In this document: positions 16,108 through 22,466 of the stretch, piece after piece
Layout of the letters: each line of letters starts with the position of its first letter
How positions within the stretch are numbered: the first letter of the stretch is position 1
Assembly (NCBI GenBank): GCA_964504335.1
Contig: CAZDET010000065.1
Location: 1 to 25,024, forward strand
Source: CAZDET01 sp964504335
GTDB lineage: Bacteria > Bacteroidota > Bacteroidia > Chitinophagales > Saprospiraceae
Direction: 5' to 3'
Length of the DNA: 25,024 bases
Notes under the pieces: model-generated
Database searches by the model: none
What the model was told of the DNA's origin: nothing
What the model saw: the letters and a program-made list of their open reading frames with translations, nothing else
Position numbers and translations under genes: made by a program

Positions 16108-16125
16108 GATGGTTGGATCGTTGGA
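16107..16125 (+). repeat. Short octamer repeat (GGATGGTT/GGATCGTT) at the mnmE 3' end
   Basis: Starting at the mnmE stop codon, about 2.4 copies of an eight-base unit (GGATGGTT, GGATCGTT, GGA) stand in tandem. The period equals that of the TTTAG array, and both sit directly behind a stop codon. It is short enough to be chance. Confidence 0.35.
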
Positions 16126-16194
16126 GACGAATAAAAATTTAAATTTGTATTACTAACAGATTAATAGACCAACATTCCTCTTACTGAGGGGATG

Positions 16195-16226
16195 AACCCT
16201 GGCGGGAATTCAGCCGCTCAGGGGTT
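16195..16226. repeat. REP-like imperfect palindrome upstream of the toxin-antitoxin genes
   Basis: AACCC at 16195-16199 faces GGGTT at 16222-16226, TG at 16200-16201 faces CA at 16219-16220, and GCGG at 16202-16205 faces CCGC at 16214-16217. This makes an approximately 11-base-pair stem with two single-base bulges (T16218, G16221) and an eight-base loop. It is GC-rich within an AT-rich surround. CCGCT/AGCGG (16214-16218/16228-16232) can form a competing stem. There is no T-run, so it is not an obvious terminator. The rest of 16108-16313 shows no gene. Confidence 0.45.
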
Positions 16227-16313
16227 AAGCGGAGAAAGCCATTTAAGGTTGTTGAGGCGTCAGTCATCAATCCTCGATAAATCTTGTTATTTTAGGGAGT
16301 TAAACCAATTAGT

Positions 16314-16535
16314 ATGGGGGTTACAACCATTTTGGAATTGGCAGAAGGCTTATCGATTTCCGATCGAATCGCTTTAGCAGAAGGCATTCTTGCTTCTATT
16401 CGTAGACAGCTGGAAAATAAAACTACCTTAGATTTAAGTGCTGCCGCAGACCTTTTGTTGAAGGACTATCAATCGGACACTGACTTAACGGCATTTACCG
16501 CCTTAGATAGCGACGCTTTTTATGAAGCGAAGTGA
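16314..16535 (+). CDS. Putative antitoxin of a MazF-type toxin-antitoxin pair
   Basis: A 73-residue small protein directly in front of a MazF-like toxin gene and overlapping it by 14 bases, the usual antitoxin-first order with coupled translation. The N-terminal helix pair (LELAEGLSISDRIALAEGIL) recalls the ribbon/helix start of addiction-module components. The C-terminal half is acidic (KDYQSDTDLTAFTALD), as expected for the disordered toxin-binding tail. It does not look like a classical SpoVT/AbrB-fold MazE. I assign the antitoxin role from position and size rather than a named family. Expected role: bind and neutralise the toxin and repress its own promoter. Base composition is clearly more AT-rich than mnmE next to it. 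Confidence 0.7.
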   Translation: MGVTTILELAEGLSISDRIALAEGILASIRRQLENKTTLDLSAAADLLLKDYQSDTDLTAFTALDSDAFYEAK

Positions 16536-16875
16536 AATTTGGTGGATCAGCCTCGATCCTACTATCGGCTCGGAGATTCGTAAGACCCGTCCTGCCATCA
16601 TTGTCAGCGATAATAGTCTCGGCAAATTACCGCTGCGCGTTGTTGTACCGATCACCGATTGGAAACCCAGATACGACCAAGCTGCTTGGATGATCAAATT
16701 GCTGCCCAACGACTTAAACAGACTTTCCAAACCCTCTGCCGCTGATTGCTTTCAAGTTCGCTCCGTTTCCGCTCGTAGAATATCTAATCAGCCAGGGACT
16801 GTAGATGAAAAGACGATGGCAGCTATTGAAACAGCACTTGCTATCGTGCTAAAGATTAAGGGAGGCGTAGATTAA
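16522..16875 (+). CDS. Type II toxin-antitoxin system PemK/MazF-family endoribonuclease toxin
   Basis: A 117-residue PemK/MazF-fold toxin, expected to cut RNA at short sequence motifs when its antitoxin is lost. The start RSEIWWISLDPTIGSEIRKT and the core KTRPAIIVS are family hallmarks. R23 (in KTRP) and T45 (in VVPIT) fall where the catalytic Arg and Thr of Bacillus MazF (R25, T48) sit. Length is normal and no lesion is seen, so it should be active. Its 3' end overlaps a broken antitoxin remnant on the other strand. Called mazF-like rather than mazF because its cut site and partner family are not determined. Confidence 0.9.
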   Translation: MKRSEIWWISLDPTIGSEIRKTRPAIIVSDNSLGKLPLRVVVPITDWKPRYDQAAWMIKLLPNDLNRLSKPSAADCFQVRSVSARRISNQPGTVDEKTMAAIETALAIVLKIKGGVD

Positions 16876-17057
16876 ACAAGCCTTTTGGTCAGCTGCTTTC
16901 AAATCCTTGAATTCAGCCAAGATATCTTCTGCGAAATCGCCTCCGGCTAAGTATTCCAATATCATTTTTACCGGATAACACATTCTCCGAATGCAGGGCT
17001 CTCCGTCCAGATTTTAGGATCAACCGTGATGTGCGCTAAAAGAATCGCTTTATCCAA
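16849..17057 (-). pseudogene. Frame-broken remnant of a DUF433-family antitoxin
   Basis: On the minus strand, reading from about 17057, one frame gives DKAILLAHITVDPKIWTE followed by SPAFGECVIR, then stops at 16970-16968. The next frame continues from 16974 with PVKMILEYLAGGDFAEDI and onward to KACLIYASLNL, stopping at 16849. Together these match the DUF433 pattern (ITVDP...CVIRGTRxPV...ILxxLAxG...ILxxFxDL...ACLxYA), with only the few residues between CVIR and PV missing. The break lies exactly at CCGG (16971-16974), as if a small deletion used CCGG as microhomology. DUF433 proteins are usually antitoxins paired with a DUF5615 (PIN-like) toxin gene downstream. No such toxin remains; that place is occupied by the mazF-like gene on the other strand. 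Confidence 0.65.
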
Positions 17058-17178
17058 TTGATGAAACCACTTCGTTTGGGGTATACATGCTATCGATCGA
17101 ACGCTTACGCAGCCGGCGACGCAGTGCTACCGAAAGGTTACCTTGTACCGGGCGAGGATGAGCCCACTTGCAACGGCC
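17058..17178. other. Spacer between antitoxin remnant and helicase gene
   Basis: About 120 bases beyond the remnant show no recognisable gene. An open plus-strand frame (17058-17252) runs into the helicase gene in antisense and has no family resemblance. Composition changes back from AT-rich to GC-rich here, suggesting the edge of the acquired island near 17100. Confidence 0.35.
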
Positions 17179-19605
17179 TCATTTCCCCAGCAACCGCCCC
17201 AGCAGCTTCATCGCGTCCTGCACCACCCCCTGATTTTCGACCGGTATCTTGAGGTAGGTCTGGCCGGTCTGCGTATCCTTTTCCACGAGTTGGTCCACGA
17301 GCTGTCGGGTGGCTTGCTCATCTTGCAGGGTGCGCGCGAGGCGTCCCAGAAAGTTCAGTCCATCCGCGAGGAGCGTGTCTGGCTGTTCTTCCGGTACCGA
17401 GGCAGGTTGCTCCTGGGCATCCGTGGTTTCGGCATCCGGCGCGCTCGGTGCTTGGGTTACCTCGAGATCCTCCTCGTAGGAGGTGCTGCCCGGTGCGGGC
17501 GCATCGTCGGTTTGCTGCTCGGCGGGTTGCATTTTTTCCAGGTTCTCCATGAAGTCGCGAAACTTGCGATCGCTCATAAAAACGTTGGCCTCCGCGGTAT
17601 CGAGCACGGCTTCCGCTAAGGAAGATTTAAATTGTAGGGTCATCACCATCCGGTGCTCGATGGTACTTTCGGCAATCAGGTTGATGACCTGGACCGGTCT
17701 TTTTTGCCCCATGCGGTGCACCCGGGCGATGCGCTGCTCGAGTACAGCCGGATTCCAGGGCAAATCGAGGTTAATTACCAAAGCAGCTCTTTGCAAATTG
17801 AGCCCCACCCCGCCGGCATCCGTCGAGAGAAACACCCGGCACTGGTCGTCTTCCCGAAACCGATCGAGCAATTCGCCCCGCTTCGCACCGGGAACGCCGC
17901 CGTGCAGATAGGCGTAGGGGATTTCCTGTTCTTCCAGTTCCTGGGCTACCAAACGGGTCATGCGCTCCCACTGGCTGAAAATGACCACCTTCGCGGTTTC
18001 ATCGACCAGCCGTTCGGACAGGATGTAAAACAATTCGTCGATTTTCGTATCGTGCCGCGTTTGCTGATCAATCAGGTAGGTACTGTTGCACGACATGCGC
18101 ATCAAATTGAGGGCACTGAGCAGCCGGCGGCGGTCTTTCTCCAGCAGAAAACCCTGCCGTTTCCACTTAGCCACTAATTTGGCCACGGATGATTCAAATT
18201 CTGCGTGCAGGTCCTGCTGCTCCTCGGTCATTGGAACCAGGAGCCGCTGATCCATGCGGGGCGGCAGTTGCTGCTCGACGTCGCGCTTGCGGCGGCGAAT
18301 CATGATTTGATTCAATTTTTCGTGCACTTCGTCCAAATGACGGTACCCGCGCACGGCCCCTTGCTCATCGCGCGCCTGGTGGCGGGCCAGCAGCAGGAAG
18401 AGCGGCCCGAGCAAATACTGATCTAAGAACTGTACGATCGAATAAATATCCTCCAACTTGTTTTCCAGCGGAGTGCCGGTCATGGCGATGCGGTAGGGCG
18501 ATTCGAGCCGCTTGACGGCCTGAGCAATCTGGGTGTGCCAGTTTTTGATGCGCTGCGCCTCGTCGAGGATGATCAGATCGGGCAGGCTCTCGTTGATGTG
18601 CGACCAGTCGCGGGCCGCCACGTTGTAGGTGATAATCTTGTAGAAATGCGACTCGTCGAGGTACTGTTTCCTGCGCTGGTGCGGCAGGCCTTCCACCACG
18701 TGCACCTCACTGTTCGTAAAGCGGCGGATCTCAGCCCGCCACTGGTACTTGAGCGAGGTGGGGCAAATGATCATTACCGACCCGATGCCCAGCTCCCGCC
18801 GGTACAGTTCGGCCGCGGCGATCGCCTGGATAGTTTTGCCCAATCCCATCTCGTCGGCCAGGAGGCAACGGCCTTTTTCGAACGCAAACAGCACGCCCTC
18901 GCGCTGGTAGGGAAACAAGTCGGTGTGCAACAACCCCTTTAGAGAATCCGCGCGGCGGCGCAATTCGTTAGCCATTTCCGCCCGGCGCTCATCGGCCCGC
19001 TCCTGGATAATGAAATCGAGCGCGTCGGGATAGCACCGAAAAGAGGGCGCAATGGCCTGGGCTTGCTCCAAGAAGTCGTCGAATTGGAGATAGCGGTCAG
19101 CCCGCAAAACGCCCTCTTCCTCAAAATAATCCTCCGCTAATTGACTCAGCGCTTCCCGGTGGTCCGTCCCCAGCCGTAGGCGAACGCTGCGCTCCCGGCC
19201 GTATTCCAGATACACGGAGCTGTACGCGCGCTCGGGGGGTGGCTTTTTGAAGTGCTGCTTATTGCCGTAGGTGTTGTACAACTTGTAGAGGGCCCATTCG
19301 ATGTGTTTGCAGGTCCCGAGGGTATTGGTGCGAAAATCGTAACACTCACAGAAGTTGTCGCCCGGCTCCTTTCCACGGAGGGCCACCCGGTAGGCGGTGC
19401 GCTGCTCGGGATTGGCGACGGTGAAGTCTGACCATACGGGATGATCCCCCTCGTTGGTCAGCGTAAATTGTTGGTCGCGGCCGTATTGTTGGCGCAACGC
19501 GAGTTGCCACTGCCGCAGCGTGAGTTCTTCGGGTTGCTTATAGTAACTTACTTTTTTCTTCTTACTCCGCTTCTTTTTGGGGTCCTGCTGCTTTTTGTTG
19601 CTCAT
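17179..19605 (-). CDS. SNF2-family DEAD/DEAH-box helicase with SWIM zinc finger
   Basis: An 808-residue Swi2/Snf2-type ATP-dependent DNA translocase. The lysine-rich N-terminus leads to a SWIM zinc finger, C86-E-C88 with C99-K-H101. The ATPase lobes show motif I DEMGLGKT (251-258), motif II DEAQ (348-351), motif III MTGTPLENK (375-383), motif V STDAGGVGLNLQ (594-605) and motif VI QRIARVHRMGQ (624-634). After about 690 there is a Pro/Glu/Asp-rich linker (693-740) and a short helical tail to 808. Such proteins are thought to remodel protein-DNA complexes in transcription or repair. Bacterial SNF2 proteins also occur in some phage-defence systems, but no partner genes are here. A small gene ends 24 bases upstream of the start and may be cotranscribed. 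Confidence 0.92.
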   Translation of the reverse strand: MSNKKQQDPKKKRSKKKKVSYYKQPEELTLRQWQLALRQQYGRDQQFTLTNEGDHPVWSDFTVANPEQRTAYRVALRGKEPGDNFCECYDFRTNTLGTCKHIEWALYKLYNTYGNKQHFKKPPPERAYSSVYLEYGRERSVRLRLGTDHREALSQLAEDYFEEEGVLRADRYLQFDDFLEQAQAIAPSFRCYPDALDFIIQERADERRAEMANELRRRADSLKGLLHTDLFPYQREGVLFAFEKGRCLLADEMGLGKTIQAIAAAELYRRELGIGSVMIICPTSLKYQWRAEIRRFTNSEVHVVEGLPHQRRKQYLDESHFYKIITYNVAARDWSHINESLPDLIILDEAQRIKNWHTQIAQAVKRLESPYRIAMTGTPLENKLEDIYSIVQFLDQYLLGPLFLLLARHQARDEQGAVRGYRHLDEVHEKLNQIMIRRRKRDVEQQLPPRMDQRLLVPMTEEQQDLHAEFESSVAKLVAKWKRQGFLLEKDRRRLLSALNLMRMSCNSTYLIDQQTRHDTKIDELFYILSERLVDETAKVVIFSQWERMTRLVAQELEEQEIPYAYLHGGVPGAKRGELLDRFREDDQCRVFLSTDAGGVGLNLQRAALVINLDLPWNPAVLEQRIARVHRMGQKRPVQVINLIAESTIEHRMVMTLQFKSSLAEAVLDTAEANVFMSDRKFRDFMENLEKMQPAEQQTDDAPAPGSTSYEEDLEVTQAPSAPDAETTDAQEQPASVPEEQPDTLLADGLNFLGRLARTLQDEQATRQLVDQLVEKDTQTGQTYLKIPVENQGVVQDAMKLLGRLLGK

Positions 19606-19629
19606 TGATCCTCCGGTTTACCTACGAAG

Positions 19630-19848
19630 CTAAGGCAAATTGCCCAGTTTCAGAAAGGCCGCCCGCACCACCGACTGGGGGATGTGCTCCTGCTCCAGGC
19701 GCAGGCGTCGCGTGTTGAGAAAATCGAATAATTCCTGTTCCCGCACCGTCAGGTATGGCAATTGCCGGGCATTGTTTTCGGGCGCTTCCACGTGGTACTC
19801 CGCTAGGTCTTCGAAGGTTACCCGGTCCATCGGCAAATGAAAATCCAC
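19630..19848 (-). CDS. Small hypothetical protein upstream of the SNF2 helicase, possibly a frameshifted longer gene
   Basis: From a GTG at 19848 this frame gives 72 residues (FEDLAEYHVEAPENNARQLP, then TVREQELFDFLNTRRLRLEQ) that look like a real charged helical protein. I recognise no family; the end weakly recalls the start of an HRDC domain, too short to call. The same frame is open upstream to 19945 without an ATG. In the neighbouring frame, an ATG at 19958 gives MTDFEELLSILFRMDS and stops at 19908. A one-base shift near 19914 would join the two into one protein of about 110 residues. It is either a short GTG-started protein or a gene with a recent one-base deletion. The helicase ATG follows after 24 bases. 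Confidence 0.5.
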   Translation of the reverse strand: MDFHLPMDRVTFEDLAEYHVEAPENNARQLPYLTVREQELFDFLNTRRLRLEQEHIPQSVVRAAFLKLGNLP

Positions 19849-20071
19849 CGCTCCTTCGATGGAGGTGAAATACCGGCCCGACGGTGGATCACTCTTGAGC
19901 TGGAGGGCTAGCTGTCCATCCGAAATAGAATGGACAGCAACTCTTCAAAATCAGTCATTTTTACAAAGGGAAAAATGAGGCGTATAGAAATTTATCTTCC
20001 AGTAAGGAATCGACGCGATCATGCAAGATTTTGAAAATGTCTGGTTGGTATACGTAGCTTCTAATTGAATG

Positions 20072-20091
20072 AAAAACGGTCCGATCTCCGT
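20072..20091 (-). terminator. Weak terminator-like hairpin after the TPR histidine kinase
   Basis: On the minus strand, about 10 bases past the kinase stop, ACGG (20091-20088) can pair with CCGT (20079-20076) and is followed by a run of five T. The stem is only four pairs, so termination may be partial. Confidence 0.3.
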
Positions 20092-20099
20092 AACAGATG

Positions 20100-22253
20100 C
20101 TATTTGGGGAGCGCGATCGTAAACTCCGTAAACTGCCCCACTTCGCTGCGCACCGATAGGTTTCCCTGGTGCCGTTGCACGATGATGTCGTAGCAGATGG
20201 ATAGGCCCAGACCAATGTTGCCTTCGCCGGTGGGCTTGGTGGTGAAGAAGGGATCGAAGATGTGCTCTAGCTGGCCGTCGGGAATGCCGGGCCCATTGTC
20301 CCAAATCTTGATGTAGACGCCATGGGTATCCTCCTCCGTCACGATGCGGATCACAGGATGGTAATCCTCCCCGGAGGCGGCTCGCTGTTGCTGCTTTTGG
20401 TAGACTGCGTAGCTGGCATTGTCGACCAGGTTGAGGATGCAGCGGCCCAATTCGGCGGCAAATACCGGGAGGGTTGGATTAGAAGCGGCGAGCCGGTACA
20501 CCAGGTTGGAATGGAAATCGTGGTGATTCCCCTTGAAGCCGACATATCCGAGATGCGCGTTGGTTTTTACCAAGGTATTGATGGCCATTTGCTGCTGGGC
20601 ATTGGACGCCGGACGGGCGTGGCTCATCATACTATCGATAATCTGGTTGATGCGGTCGCCATTGGTGTGGATATGGCTCATGCTATCCTTGAGCAATTGC
20701 AGGTATTCCGAGGTTTCACTAGAATCGGCCGAATGCACCGACGGGTTGGATTTCTCCATCGCTTCCCAAAGGTCATCGAGCACCTGGATGGAACCCTCGG
20801 CGAAATTATTGACGAAGTTGAGCGGATTCTTGATCTCGTGGGCGATCCCGGCGGTCATTTGCCCGAGCGAGGCCAGTTTTTCCTGTACCACCAGTTGGTC
20901 CCGGGTTTCTAAAATCGTTCGGTTTTGCTCTTCAATCTTTAATTGCTTGGAAATCAGCTCCGAGTTGATGTGCTTGATCTCCTCGTTTTGAGCCTGGGTG
21001 CGCACGAGCATCCGCTTTTTGGCAGCCCCTATCCGGTACTGGAGGTAGGCAAGCCCGCCGACCAGAACCAACAGAAAGCCCGCCAAGAGCAACTGGTTGT
21101 TGCGCTCCTGCAATGCCAGGGCGCTTTCGAGCTGCTCTTCGCGAAGCGTCTGGTTTTCGTCGATTTGGTTTTCGAGGATTAATTCTTTGCGCTGCCACTT
21201 TTGGGCTTCGACGCGTGCGAGCTCCGCCCGCCGTTTATATACGTTTAGCAGGCGCTCGTTGGTCCGCTGAATGCCTTCCGTATCCTGATCCTCGGCGTAG
21301 AGGTTCAGCAGAATACCGGCCACCTCGATCAGCTGTTGGTCTCCGATAAACTGGCTGTTTTCGAGGGCCCGTTCGAAATAGGCAATGGCCTGGGCGCGAT
21401 CGTTTTCAATTTCAAGGGAATAATAAGCTAAACCCATCAGAGCCTGGTGCGGATTCAGGGTACTGTCTTTTTCTGCGTATCCCACCGCCTGCTGTAGGTG
21501 GTAGGCTCGTTCCGGCAAGGCGTTCTGATCGCCCGCTACACTGGCTAAGTGCAGCTGGATGTAATAGAGTCCCTTTGGATAGTTGATCTCCTGCCAGAGG
21601 CGGGCTGCTTGATCGAGGAAGGCTTCGGAACCCTCTATATCTCCTATTTCTTGGTGGATACGCCCAAGGTTGAAGTAGGCATAGCCAATCCAAAGAGGGC
21701 TATTTAGCGCTCCCTTGACGCGGAGGGCCTGCTGCAAGGCTGTATCCGCAGCGGTTAGATTCTTTTCAGCGATGTAAGCCGTTCCCAGGTTGATGTAAGC
21801 CTGCAACGTTCCTTTGTCAAAATTGAATTTTTGACTCAAGCGCAATGCTTTATCGAAGTACAGCAACGCACTTTCCTGGCGGTTTTCCTGCAAATCGACT
21901 AGCCCCAGCCACAACTGGCTGCGGATATACGCCCGCGAATCCTGCCGGGTAGTTCCCAAAAGCGAATCTACGAGCAAGAGGTACTGCTTGGCAATAAAGG
22001 GCTCCTTGCGGTTGAAGTAGATGATCCCTTGCAAAACCAGGGCATTGGGGAGCCCGGCGCATTGCTTGCGCTCCATGACGCGCTGCAGGTCGGCCGCCTG
22101 CGTACGAATGGATTGTTCTTCAAACCGATCCTCCGCAAAAATCTGCTCGACGTAGTAGTCGAGCGAATCGCAGCTCCATTGGTCCACAACGGGTTGGGCG
22201 AGGAGCAATCCTCCCCAGCTGATCAGCCCCATTGCTAGCAATATACGACTCAT
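20100..22253 (-). CDS. Sensor histidine kinase with periplasmic TPR domain
   Basis: A 717-residue kinase of a layout common in Bacteroidota. The signal peptide or signal anchor is 1-19 (GLLLAQ). Tandem TPR helices span about 30-345, for example ALLYFDKALRLSQKFN and AYFNLGRIHQEIGD. A long coiled coil (about 340-388) leads to one transmembrane helix at about 388-405, and a second coiled coil (about 412-458) to the kinase. The H-box is GIAHEIKNPLNFV (H472), the N-box region LVDNAS (609-614), G1 DNGPGI (652-657) and G2 GEGNIGLGL (676-684); all are intact. No DNA-binding response regulator is fused or adjacent, so it must signal to a partner elsewhere. Upstream is a strong terminator belonging to the preceding gene, so it is probably transcribed alone. 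Confidence 0.92.
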   Translation of the reverse strand: MSRILLAMGLISWGGLLLAQPVVDQWSCDSLDYYVEQIFAEDRFEEQSIRTQAADLQRVMERKQCAGLPNALVLQGIIYFNRKEPFIAKQYLLLVDSLLGTTRQDSRAYIRSQLWLGLVDLQENRQESALLYFDKALRLSQKFNFDKGTLQAYINLGTAYIAEKNLTAADTALQQALRVKGALNSPLWIGYAYFNLGRIHQEIGDIEGSEAFLDQAARLWQEINYPKGLYYIQLHLASVAGDQNALPERAYHLQQAVGYAEKDSTLNPHQALMGLAYYSLEIENDRAQAIAYFERALENSQFIGDQQLIEVAGILLNLYAEDQDTEGIQRTNERLLNVYKRRAELARVEAQKWQRKELILENQIDENQTLREEQLESALALQERNNQLLLAGFLLVLVGGLAYLQYRIGAAKKRMLVRTQAQNEEIKHINSELISKQLKIEEQNRTILETRDQLVVQEKLASLGQMTAGIAHEIKNPLNFVNNFAEGSIQVLDDLWEAMEKSNPSVHSADSSETSEYLQLLKDSMSHIHTNGDRINQIIDSMMSHARPASNAQQQMAINTLVKTNAHLGYVGFKGNHHDFHSNLVYRLAASNPTLPVFAAELGRCILNLVDNASYAVYQKQQQRAASGEDYHPVIRIVTEEDTHGVYIKIWDNGPGIPDGQLEHIFDPFFTTKPTGEGNIGLGLSICYDIIVQRHQGNLSVRSEVGQFTEFTIALPK

Positions 22254-22328
22254 GCGTTGGTTTGAATGAACGAAGATACCGTGCTAATTTAAACAGAACC
22301 TGGAGATTGTAGGTAGGTTCATGTTCCA

Positions 22329-22350
22329 TAAAAGGGAATTATTGTTCCCT
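22329..22350 (-). terminator. Second hairpin with T-run behind the T9SS repeat gene
   Basis: AGGGAA (22350-22345) pairs perfectly with TTCCCT (22338-22333) on the minus strand around a six-base loop and is followed by T residues. It lies just beyond the main terminator and may be a backup terminator, or part of the upstream region of the kinase gene. Confidence 0.4.
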
Positions 22351-22360
22351 ACCGGTACCT

Positions 22361-22395
22361 TAAATAAAAAGAAGGCCCACCCGCAAGTGGACCTT
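22361..22395 (-). terminator. Strong rho-independent terminator
   Basis: On the minus strand AAGGTCCAC (22395-22387) pairs with GTGGGCCTT (22380-22372) over nine positions with one G-T wobble and a six-base loop. CTTTTTATTT follows at once. This is a textbook intrinsic terminator for the T9SS repeat gene, or for a small RNA encoded just before it. Confidence 0.85.
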
Positions 22396-22466
22396 CGTAG
22401 ATGAGTCAACCATATACCTCCCCCCATAGGAAAGCATGGTGACTCTCCTCCTAGCTTAAGAACTTG
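22396..22466 (-). ncRNA. Structured 3' region with G-rich hairpin loop and Shine-Dalgarno-like AGGAGG
   Basis: Between the stop of the T9SS repeat gene and its terminator lies a second hairpin. GAGTC plus ACCAT (22445-22436 on the minus strand) pair with ATGGT plus GACTC (22413-22403), with one extra base and a 22-base loop containing GGGGGGAGG (22425-22417). AGGAGG at 22452-22447 precedes an ATG at 22437 by nine bases, opening a 25-codon frame whose stop (22362-22360) falls in the terminator T-run. Such a strong Shine-Dalgarno is unusual here. Because the frame runs through the terminator, I favour a structured RNA element over a peptide gene. No known RNA family is recognised. Confidence 0.4.

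Noticed and set aside
16192..16377. 61-codon plus-strand frame before the antitoxin
   Set aside because: It spans the palindrome and overlaps the antitoxin start in another frame; no protein-like features.
17058..17252. 64-codon plus-strand frame near the helicase 3' end
   Set aside because: Its second half is antisense to the helicase gene, the first half has no family resemblance, and composition is mixed.
22360..22437. 25-codon frame with strong Shine-Dalgarno as a peptide gene
   Set aside because: It spans both hairpins and its stop codon lies in the terminator T-run, so full translation would be hard; treated as a structured RNA region instead.
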